From Antarcticibacterium flavum (GTDB taxonomy: Bacteria; Bacteroidota; Bacteroidia; Flavobacteriales; Flavobacteriaceae), in the NCBI RefSeq assembly GCF_006159205.1, contig NZ_CP040812.1, positions 2,914,001 to 2,978,000 on the forward strand: DNA of 64,000 nucleotides, read 5' to 3'. The notes under the pieces are model-generated. The model was given only the letters and a program-made list of their open reading frames with translations, was not told the DNA's origin and made no database searches. Each line of letters begins with the position of its first letter. Position 1 is the first letter of the stretch. Of this stretch, positions 18,861 through 25,848 are shown piece by piece. Position numbers and translations under genes: made by a program.

Positions 18861-19217
18861 ATGAAAACTATTAAAAATCACGTGCAGTTAATTGGAAATC
18901 TCGGACAGGAACCTTCAATTATCCATCTTGAGAGCGGTAAAAAAGTAGCAAATTTTTCACTTGCCACTAATGAATTTCACAAAAATTCTAATGGTGAAAG
19001 AGTGCAGGACACCCAGTGGCACAATATTGTAGCCTGGGGTAAAACTGCCGAAATTATAGAGAAATATGCCGGTAAGGGTTCCGAGATCGTAGTAAGCGGA
19101 AAATTGAAATACCGAAGCTACGAGGATAAAGAAAGCAATACACGCTATGTTACGGAAGTTGAAGCAAAAGAAATTCTTTTGTTAAGCATTAAGAACGGCA
19201 ATAATTCAGCGGATTAA
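18861..19217 (+). CDS. ssb: Single-stranded DNA-binding protein (element-encoded)
   Basis: This 118-residue OB-fold protein starts MKTIKNHVQLIGNLGQEP and contains KVANFSLATNEFHK, DTQWHNIVAWGKTAEI and GKLKYRSYEDK, all typical of SSB. It lacks the flexible tail and acidic DDDIPF-like C-terminus of the housekeeping protein, ending shortly after the fold; this is common for copies on plasmids and ICEs. It probably coats the transferred strand. A terminator follows. Confidence 0.92.
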   Translation: MKTIKNHVQLIGNLGQEPSIIHLESGKKVANFSLATNEFHKNSNGERVQDTQWHNIVAWGKTAEIIEKYAGKGSEIVVSGKLKYRSYEDKESNTRYVTEVEAKEILLLSIKNGNNSAD

Positions 19218-19223
19218 AAAATT

Positions 19224-19258
19224 AAGAGGGCGTCCCAGTGGAATGTTGCGCCCTCTTT
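19224..19258 (+). terminator. Terminator after ssb
   Basis: AAGAGGGCG (19224-19232) and CGCCCTCTT (19249-19257) form a perfect 9-bp stem ending in a short T-run, just after the ssb stop. Confidence 0.75.
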
Positions 19259-19286
19259 CATTATTCACCTTTTAATAAAGATCACA

Positions 19287-19736
19287 ATGAAAAATAAAGT
19301 TAACGAAATTTCCATAAAATATAATGGAAATTTTAAAATCGCACAGGCACCGAAGATAACCTCTTCTATGAGTGCCAAAGAATTGCTATTTGAAACTTGG
19401 AACAAAGACCAAATTGGGCTGCAGGAATGTTTTAAAGTTATTCTTTTAAATAACGCCAATAAGGTTAAAGGAATTTATGAGGTTTCCACGGGAGGAATTA
19501 CCGGCACCTTGGTAGATCTGCGAATTATTTTTGCGGTAATTTTAAAGAGCCTTACTACTTCTGTGATTCTTGCACATAACCATCCATCCGGAACTTTAAA
19601 ACCCAGTGAAGCAGATAAAAGCCTCACTCAGAAAATTAAGAGTGCAGGGATACTTTTAGACGTGAAAATTCTTGATCATTTAATTATTACTCCAGACGGA
19701 GATTATTTCAGTTTTGCCGATGAAGGTTTGCTATAA
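19287..19736 (+). CDS. radC: RadC-like JAB domain protein
   Basis: This 149-residue protein consists of the RadC JAB/MPN domain. The metal-binding signature AHNHPSGTLKPSEAD is present (His97, His99, Asp110), as are GTLVDLRIIF and the C-terminal DHLIITPDGDYFSFADEG. The N-terminal helix-hairpin-helix region of long RadC proteins is absent. Short RadC copies are typical passengers of integrative elements, often next to ssb as here. The biochemical role is unsettled despite the historical DNA repair name. Confidence 0.88.
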   Translation: MKNKVNEISIKYNGNFKIAQAPKITSSMSAKELLFETWNKDQIGLQECFKVILLNNANKVKGIYEVSTGGITGTLVDLRIIFAVILKSLTTSVILAHNHPSGTLKPSEADKSLTQKIKSAGILLDVKILDHLIITPDGDYFSFADEGLL

Positions 19737-19758
19737 TTTTAAATAAACCAAAGAAATT

Positions 19759-19786
19759 AAGACCTGATTACTTTCAGGTCTTTTTT
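19759..19786 (+). terminator. Terminator after radC
   Basis: AAGACCTGA (19759-19767) and TCAGGTCTT (19774-19782) form a perfect stem followed by a run of Ts. Confidence 0.88.
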
Positions 19787-19925
19787 ATATAAAAATTTTA
19801 AACCTCAAATTAAATTTGAGCTTTGGTTCAATTAAAAAATGTATCTTTAAAATGCTGTAACTCAGCACAAATATTTTATAGTTATCCCATTTTTGACTTT
19901 CGCTGGTAACTATTTTCAATCATAA

Positions 19926-20072
19926 TTTTTTAGAAGGAATTTTTTAATTCCACAAATGAGCAATTGGCGTTTGCCAGATTGTATTAAAATTTTGTCCCGC
20001 TTTAGCGGGACAAAAAAGGAATAGCAAGAGGGTAACGGGCAGAGCCGCGTTATGTTATTCCTTTTTTTATTT
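19926..20072. other. Hairpin cluster upstream of mobilization genes, candidate oriT
   Basis: Several inverted repeats crowd into about 150 bp without a gene: GGAATT/AATTCC around TTTT near 19935, TGGC/GCCA around GTTT near 19967, a perfect 11-bp stem TTTTGTCCCGC (19990-20000) / GCGGGACAAAA (20005-20015) with a TTTA loop, and an outer stem AAAAAAGGAATA / TATTCCTTTTTT (about 20012-20070) enclosing a nested TAACG/CGTTA stem. The position directly before a bfmA-like gene and a relaxase gene fits an origin of transfer; the 11-bp stem could alternatively be a terminator. Confidence 0.5.
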
Positions 20073-20192
20073 AAAACACTGTATTACAGCATTTTAAATA
20101 AAATTCTACATGAATCTATATTTAATGGAAGGACATTATTTACTAAAAACCTTTCGAAACCATTGAAAACAGGCAAAAATTTTACTAAAAAA

Positions 20193-20591
20193 ATGGATGA
20201 GGAATATAAAAAAGAGAAGTTCGAGACCTTTAAAATAAAGTCTTCTGTAGCCAAGAAATTTAGACGGTTCAGCCGTTCTATTTCAAAATCCCAATCAATG
20301 GCTCTGTTGTCGATGATTGAATTTTTTGAACTGAATGGTGTTTCTCCCAACGAAGTTTTGGGCCCAAAAATGGAAACCCTTGAGAGCCTGATCAAGAAAA
20401 GGATCAATGGTGTTATTGCCATTTTGAAGGATATTGAGAAAAGCCAAACGAAGCCGACGGTAGCAATGATGCAATCCCTGTTTGAAGAAACCGAACCAAA
20501 AAAGAAACCTCTGATTTTGGAGAAGAAATTTTTAGAAGAGAAACAAGAAGTTCGTTTCCGGGAGAAGCAGGATCCTCATAAAGAGCTTTAA
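20193..20591 (+). CDS. BfmA/BtgA family mobilization protein
   Basis: The start is the ATG at 20193 (MDEEYKKEKFETFKIKSS); the upstream extension runs back into the hairpin cluster. The 132-residue basic protein resembles the BfmA/BtgA family of oriT-binding accessory proteins: an N-terminal ribbon-helix-helix-like segment (FKIKSSVAKKFRRFSRSISKS) followed by a helical, charged tail. It precedes the relaxase by 10 bp, as in mobilizable Bacteroides elements. It is expected to nick-site-bind and recruit the relaxase. Confidence 0.75.
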   Translation: MDEEYKKEKFETFKIKSSVAKKFRRFSRSISKSQSMALLSMIEFFELNGVSPNEVLGPKMETLESLIKKRINGVIAILKDIEKSQTKPTVAMMQSLFEETEPKKKPLILEKKFLEEKQEVRFREKQDPHKEL

Positions 20592-20601
20592 ATTTTTTGA
20601 T

Positions 20602-21633
20602 ATGTATATAACAATCACACCTCAAAAATTGGGAGAGACATATTCTAAAAGCTCTTCCGGATTTGTCGATTACCTGGAGAAAGAAAATCAGGGACTGGAG
20701 AAGGAGGACATGGAACATTTTTTTAATCAGTACGGAGATGAAATTTCCGCAGAGGAAGTAATTAGAGAAATTGATGGGAACACGGCTAAATTAGAAAAAA
20801 CAGAACCTCGTTTTTATTCAATTACCGTGAGTCCGTCAAAATATGAATTAAACCGTCTGCAGGATCACAGTGAAGACTTAAAACGCTATACCCGGGAACT
20901 TATGAAGGATTATGTTGCCTCATTTAACAGGGAGATTAACGGGAGACCAATAGGAGTGGAGGATATTAAATACTACGCAAAAATTGAGCATCAAAGGACG
21001 TTTAAGGGGAATGACAAACAGGTTCGGGAGAACCAGCCATTTGCAAGTAAGATATTGGAATTAAAAAATGAGATCCGAAAAATTGACCGTGGGGAAATAC
21101 ACGGAAACATTAAAGCACTTGAAAAGCAAATTACAAAACTTGAAAAGGACGCTCCGCATCAACAGAATGGAAAGCGAATTGTGCAGGGAATGCTAAAAGA
21201 TGGTCCACAAAGCCATATCCATATCATCGTTAGCAGAAAGGACGCCTCTAATCGTTATAGTCTTTCTCCCGGAAGTAAATATAAAGCATCTGAGGTGGCG
21301 CTGAATGGCAAAACGATCAAAAGGGGGTTTGACAGGGATAACTTTTTTAAAAGTGCAGAAAAGACCTTTGATAAAACCTTCGGCTACCAAAGGAATTTTG
21401 TAGAAACCTATACTTCCAGGAAAGAATTTATAAAAGATCCTAAGAGCTATTTTTCTGCTTTGATGAAACTTCCCACAAATGAAAAAGCATTAGCATTTAA
21501 AATTCTTCGTGAGTCAGGTATGCCAATGCTACCGGGAATCCCCACCAATCAGGCACAACTGGCGCTTAAAGTTTTCAATCAGTTAAGACGGGGTGTGGAT
21601 ATGGCCATAAAATCCAGTTCAATCGGAATTTAA
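20602..21633 (+). CDS. MobB-like relaxase, DUF5712 family
   Basis: This 343-residue protein has an HUH-type arrangement: KIEHQR with His130, and SHIHIIVSRKD with His205 and His207, which would form the metal-binding triad. A coiled-coil stretch (about residues 150-185) lies between. The N-terminal MYITITPQKLG and C-terminal SGMPMLPGIPT segments fit DUF5712, the relaxase class of flavobacterial ICEs. It should cut and pilot the transferred strand together with the BfmA-like protein. The downstream coupling-protein gene starts 26 bp later. Confidence 0.8.
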   Translation: MYITITPQKLGETYSKSSSGFVDYLEKENQGLEKEDMEHFFNQYGDEISAEEVIREIDGNTAKLEKTEPRFYSITVSPSKYELNRLQDHSEDLKRYTRELMKDYVASFNREINGRPIGVEDIKYYAKIEHQRTFKGNDKQVRENQPFASKILELKNEIRKIDRGEIHGNIKALEKQITKLEKDAPHQQNGKRIVQGMLKDGPQSHIHIIVSRKDASNRYSLSPGSKYKASEVALNGKTIKRGFDRDNFFKSAEKTFDKTFGYQRNFVETYTSRKEFIKDPKSYFSALMKLPTNEKALAFKILRESGMPMLPGIPTNQAQLALKVFNQLRRGVDMAIKSSSIGI

Positions 21634-21659
21634 CGGAACAATTATTAAGATTATATATT

Positions 21660-23234
21660 ATGAAGACAAAAAGTTTATTTACTTATTTCCTTTACTACAG
21701 TTTCAAATACTACCTTTTTATAACAAATATTTGCATTCTGTTGATGATATTCATATTCAGTTATGGAGTAAATTCTGTACTAAGAGGAATGGTCTTTTTG
21801 GCTTGTCCTCTAATATTTTTGAACACCGTTGCATATGCTTATTTCTTTGATGGTAAATTAATAGATACAGTTCCCAAGAAATATCAAGTTAAATTTAAAA
21901 CGAGCCGCAAGGACTTTAAGGTTGAAAATATTAAACGGGGAGTGTCCATTATAGGATCTGCGGGAAGTGGAAAGACCGAGAGTGTGGTTTTTGGTTTCTT
22001 AAAACATTTTCAGGAACATAATTTCTGTGGGGTCATTCACGATTACAAAGATTTTGAACTTACTGAAATGGCTTACCCACTTTTTAAAAATGGGAATATT
22101 CCTTTCCATCTTATCTCCTTTGATAAAATCTTCCAGAGAGTGAATCCTATTGCTCCACGCTATCTTGATAATGAGGAAAGCGTAAATGAAATTTCCCGGG
22201 TGTTAATTGAAAATCTCCTGGAACAAAGAGAATCGGGATCTTCCGGAACAACGAAATTTTTTAATGATGCAGCCGAAGGTTTGATAGGTGGATTGATTTG
22301 GAAATTAAAAACATCCTACCCGAAATTTTGCACCTTACCCCATTTAATAGCCATTTATCAATATTTGGATACCGACAGCTTAATTAAATTTTTAGAGACC
22401 AATACAACGTCCAGGGCTATGGCAGATGCCTTTATTAGCGGCAAAGATTCCGAAAGGCAAACGGCTGGAGTAAAAAGTACCCTTGCGAATGCCTTAAAGC
22501 GCATAAGCACTCAAAATATTTTTATGGCTCTTTCTGCAGATGAAGTGCCATTAAACATTAATTGCCCTGAAAATCCTGCAGTAATTTCCGTAGTAAACAA
22601 TCCTAAATTTGAAACCTCCTATTCTCCAATTATCGCAACTATAATCCATACAGTTGTAAAACAAATGAGTGTTCGCAAATCTTTGCCTTCTTTCTTGTTG
22701 ATGGAAGAAGCCCCGACCATTCGCTTGCTTAATATGCATCGGATTCCGGCAACCCTTAGAAGTTATGATATAGCCACGGTATATGTAATGCAGGACAAGA
22801 TCCAGAATGATATGATGTATGGAGACAAAGCAAGCAAAGCTATTTTGAGCAACCTTTCTTATCAGTTCTTCGGAAAAGTAAATGATCCTGATACTGCCAA
22901 ATACTATGAGCGCTTTTTTGAAATAGTTAAAAAAGAAACTACCAGTATCAATCGAGGTTATAGTTTGGATTTTGATACCCGAATTACAACTGGAGAGAAG
23001 GAGATTCCGAAAATAAGAGCTGATGTCTTTTTCCGCCTAAAGCAAGGGGAGTTTATTACATATGCTGATGGAGAGGAAAAAAAGGTTCAGTTTAAGTTAC
23101 CGAATATACAGCGGGAAATTCCTGAAATTTCGAAGCAGTTTTCCAAAGCTGATTTGGCAACAAACTTTGACAGGATCTATATTGAGGCTAGGTCGATATT
23201 TGAAGGTAATTCTAATACTTTTAAATCTATTTAA
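21660..23234 (+). CDS. VirD4/TraG-type coupling protein
   Basis: This 524-residue protein has two N-terminal membrane helices (about residues 17-36 and 42-62) and a cytoplasmic ATPase domain with Walker A IIGSAGSGKTESVV (about 97-110). Walker B is SFLLMEEAPTIRLLNM, and the sequence YDIATVYVMQDKIQNDM follows. It is the type IV coupling protein (MobC-like in CTnDOT nomenclature) that passes the relaxosome to the mating channel. It closes the mobilization operon; a defence gene begins 45 bp downstream. Confidence 0.88.
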   Translation: MKTKSLFTYFLYYSFKYYLFITNICILLMIFIFSYGVNSVLRGMVFLACPLIFLNTVAYAYFFDGKLIDTVPKKYQVKFKTSRKDFKVENIKRGVSIIGSAGSGKTESVVFGFLKHFQEHNFCGVIHDYKDFELTEMAYPLFKNGNIPFHLISFDKIFQRVNPIAPRYLDNEESVNEISRVLIENLLEQRESGSSGTTKFFNDAAEGLIGGLIWKLKTSYPKFCTLPHLIAIYQYLDTDSLIKFLETNTTSRAMADAFISGKDSERQTAGVKSTLANALKRISTQNIFMALSADEVPLNINCPENPAVISVVNNPKFETSYSPIIATIIHTVVKQMSVRKSLPSFLLMEEAPTIRLLNMHRIPATLRSYDIATVYVMQDKIQNDMMYGDKASKAILSNLSYQFFGKVNDPDTAKYYERFFEIVKKETTSINRGYSLDFDTRITTGEKEIPKIRADVFFRLKQGEFITYADGEEKKVQFKLPNIQREIPEISKQFSKADLATNFDRIYIEARSIFEGNSNTFKSI

Positions 23235-23279
23235 TTTATGTGTAAATTGTTCCTCTCAACAAATAGCTCATCATCCCAT

Positions 23280-25289
23280 ATGCGTATAGATATAGCCGGT
23301 AAAGTTCGTGAAAAAAAGTTAGCGAGTAATAAAGCTCTACTGCCATTATTTGAAGCTGTAGTAAATTCCATTCACGCCATCGAAGAACTTAATTTGCAGA
23401 CACCTGGTATTATTGAAATTGAGGCCGAAAGATTACCCCAAGAGAACTTAGGTAATGATTCCAATAGCCAAGAGTTTGAGAAAAAACCACCAATTATTTC
23501 TTTTAAAGTAACCGACAATGGGATAGGATTTAATGCTGCCAACTGGGATTCTTTTAATTTAGCTCATTCGAGCTACAAGTATGGAAAAGGTGGGAAGGGA
23601 ATAGGGCGAATAACCTGGTTACGTGCCTTTAGCAGTGTCCATATTGATAGTATTTATAAATACAATGGGAATTATAATCAGCGAAAGTTTGATTTCAAAA
23701 TAAGTAAAGATGGTGTGGAAAACCCGTGGGAAACTAAAGTAGATTCTCCTCGTCCAATTAGACGAACTGTAGTTTACCTTAAAAATTTAAATGAAAGATT
23801 TCAGAGGTGGACAAATAGCAACTTAGAAGAAATAGCAATTAAAATTATTGAACACTGCTTCAGCTTTTTCCGAGAGCCAAATTGTCCAAGGATTATACTA
23901 AAGGACAATTATGATGAAATAGTTGTTAATGATTACTTCAGGAATTATACTCGTGACTCTCTGGATAAAAGGGTGGCGAAGATTAAAGGACATAATTTTG
24001 AATTTGAAGTAGTTAAAATGTATTCCTCTAAGCCAGACAATAAAATTCATTATAGAGCCCATAGACGAGAAGTAATTAATGATAAACTAACCGATTTTAT
24101 ACCCGAGTTAAAACAACAACTTACTGATGAAGAAGGTGAGAAATTTTCGCTTGCCGTCTATGTCTCTAGCGAGTACCTTGACGATAAGGTAAATGAAGAA
24201 AGGACAGAAATATCTTTTTCAAAAGCTGATGAATTTTTTCCAGATGAAATAGAAAAAACTGAAGTGAGTGAGAAAGCCGTTTCTATAGTAAGAGAAATTT
24301 ATCAAGAATATATTAAGGTCATCGAGCAGGAGCGACTTGAGAATATTAGAAGTTTTGTTAGGAAACATCCGAGATACAGATATCTTGAGAAGTACAAACT
24401 ATCAGAATTAAAAAAAATATCTTCTAATTTAAGTGGGAAAAATTTAGAAATTGAGCTTTTTAAGCTTCAGAATGAGCTAGAAAGAGATGTTAAGCGTGAC
24501 GCTAACAAAATGCTTAAATCCATAAAGGATATTGACCATAAATCGGCTTTTGATAAAACACATACTGAGCTTTATAATAAGATAATTGAAGTCGGGAATT
24601 CGAAGCTGGCTGAATATGTGGTGCACAGGTCTTATATTCTCCAGCATTTAAATAAACATTTAAAAAAATCTAAAGACGGAAAATATTCTAAAGAGGAAAT
24701 TATTCATAATTTAATTTTTCCTGTTAAGAAAACGTCGGATGAAATACAGTTGGAGGAACATAATTTATGGGTAATAGATGAGAGATTGGCTTTCCATGAT
24801 TATTTGGCTTCAGACATCCCATTAACGAGTATTAATCGAACGGAATCTACATCTTTAAAAAGACCTGATTTATTAATATTTAATAAAGCTCATTTGCTTA
24901 ACGAGAATAACAACTATTCTTCTGTGGTAATTGTAGAGTTTAAAAAGCCTATGAGGGATGATTATAGCGAAGCTGATAATCCAATTACCCAAATTTTAAA
25001 CTATGTAATTGAAATACAAGAAAATAATGCAATAGATGCTAATGGGCGTCCAATAAATATTAGAAAAGGGACACCATTTTATGCCTATATTATTTCAGAT
25101 CTCACACCTAAACTAAGAACTCTAGCGAAGAAAGCCGATTTTACTACTCATCCCGATAACCAGGGTTTTTTCTCGTACAATGGTAATTTTGAACTTTATA
25201 CTGAAATAATCAGTTTTGATAAGATGATTGGGGATTCAAGAAAAAGAAATCAAATTCTGTTCGACAAATTGAACCTACCAACACATTGA
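23280..25289 (+). CDS. GHKL ATPase fused to a PD-(D/E)XK nuclease-like domain
   Basis: I use the ATG at 23280 (MRIDIAGKVREKK); an upstream ATG adds 14 unrelated residues. Numbered from there, the 669-residue protein begins with an Hsp90/MutL-type ATP-binding fold: N-box Glu25-Asn29, DxGxG at 79-83 and GKGGKGIG at 102-109. A long helical middle follows. The C-terminal part carries RPDLLIF (Asp530) and VVIVEFKKP (Glu553, Lys555), the D...ExK pattern of PD-(D/E)XK nucleases. An ATPase coupled to a nuclease at the start of a defence island suggests an anti-phage or anti-plasmid role. I cannot match it to a named system. Confidence 0.72.
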   Translation: MRIDIAGKVREKKLASNKALLPLFEAVVNSIHAIEELNLQTPGIIEIEAERLPQENLGNDSNSQEFEKKPPIISFKVTDNGIGFNAANWDSFNLAHSSYKYGKGGKGIGRITWLRAFSSVHIDSIYKYNGNYNQRKFDFKISKDGVENPWETKVDSPRPIRRTVVYLKNLNERFQRWTNSNLEEIAIKIIEHCFSFFREPNCPRIILKDNYDEIVVNDYFRNYTRDSLDKRVAKIKGHNFEFEVVKMYSSKPDNKIHYRAHRREVINDKLTDFIPELKQQLTDEEGEKFSLAVYVSSEYLDDKVNEERTEISFSKADEFFPDEIEKTEVSEKAVSIVREIYQEYIKVIEQERLENIRSFVRKHPRYRYLEKYKLSELKKISSNLSGKNLEIELFKLQNELERDVKRDANKMLKSIKDIDHKSAFDKTHTELYNKIIEVGNSKLAEYVVHRSYILQHLNKHLKKSKDGKYSKEEIIHNLIFPVKKTSDEIQLEEHNLWVIDERLAFHDYLASDIPLTSINRTESTSLKRPDLLIFNKAHLLNENNNYSSVVIVEFKKPMRDDYSEADNPITQILNYVIEIQENNAIDANGRPINIRKGTPFYAYIISDLTPKLRTLAKKADFTTHPDNQGFFSYNGNFELYTEIISFDKMIGDSRKRNQILFDKLNLPTH

Positions 25290-25302
25290 TCTTCTGGCTT
25301 GG

Positions 25303-25407
25303 ATGAGTTTTAATATCATTTTCCTTATTGCTTTCTTAATATTTTATTTCCTGTTGGGAAGAGTTTCACGAAGAATTTGGCAATCTTCTAAATTGGTTTA
25401 TCTATAG
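25303..25407 (+). CDS. Possible 34-residue membrane peptide
   Basis: The ATG at 25303 opens a short frame starting MSFNIIFLIAFLIFYFLLG, one strongly hydrophobic helix, followed by RVSRR and a short tail. It lies 14 bp after the GHKL gene. It could be a small toxin-like or accessory peptide, or a remnant. Nothing beyond hydrophobicity supports it. Confidence 0.25.
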   Translation: MSFNIIFLIAFLIFYFLLGRVSRRIWQSSKLVYL

Positions 25408-25485
25408 CTACACATTCCGGAAATTTGAAAATGTTAATAACTCATTAACACTATCCGCAACATCCCCTTTGAAAATTCCTCTAAA

Positions 25486-25502
25486 TTGACAAATATTGTC
25501 AA
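25486..25502. promoter_or_regulatory. Palindromic operator before the restriction-modification operon
   Basis: TTGACAA (25486-25492) and TTGTCAA (25496-25502) are perfect 7-bp arms around ATA. The site lies 29 bp upstream of the ATG I choose for the HTH gene and overlaps the alternative TTG start, which argues for the later start. It is a likely autoregulatory site for the HTH protein, as with controller proteins of other restriction systems. Confidence 0.6.
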
Positions 25503-25530
25503 GAGAAATTCGTCAACTCATATCTCTAAA

Positions 25531-25848
25531 ATGGATAGAAATAGTTCTATTGGACAAATACTCCGGGAGCGTAGGGAGAAGAAAGGGCTTTTGCTTAGGC
25601 AGGTTGCTGCTCTTTTAAATATAGATTCGGCGATTCTTAGTAAAATTGAACGTGGAGAACGAAAGGCAAGGAAGGAGCAAATTCTTCAGCTGGCAGAAAT
25701 TCTCGATTTGAACCAGGAGGATTTAGTAGTTCATTATTTAAGTGAGAAGATTCTTTATGAAATACGGGATGAACAGTTAGCAGAAAAAGCTTTACAAGTT
25801 GCGGAGCGGAAATTAAAATATAATGCCCAAAAATATAATCAGGATTAA
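25531..25848 (+). CDS. Xre-family HTH regulator of the RM operon
   Basis: Starting at the ATG at 25531, this 105-residue protein has a helix-turn-helix of the Cro/Xre type: IGQILRERREKKGLLLRQVA, then ALLNIDSAILSKIERGERKA. The frame extends upstream to a TTG at 25486, but that start lies inside a palindrome. The stop overlaps the ATG of the res gene (TAATG), so the two are coupled. It is probably a controller that times restriction enzyme expression after the element enters a new host. Confidence 0.82.
   Translation: MDRNSSIGQILRERREKKGLLLRQVAALLNIDSAILSKIERGERKARKEQILQLAEILDLNQEDLVVHYLSEKILYEIRDEQLAEKALQVAERKLKYNAQKYNQD

Noticed and set aside
23238..23279. Upstream ATG of the GHKL gene as start
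   Set aside because: It adds a Ser/Asn-rich stretch before MRIDIAGKV that has no place in the ATPase fold; the ATG at 23280 is preferred.
25290..25485. Retron or toxin-antitoxin RNA between the GHKL gene and the RM operon
   Set aside because: No reverse transcriptase, no stable folded repeat and no antitoxin-like gene; only a short hydrophobic frame is present.
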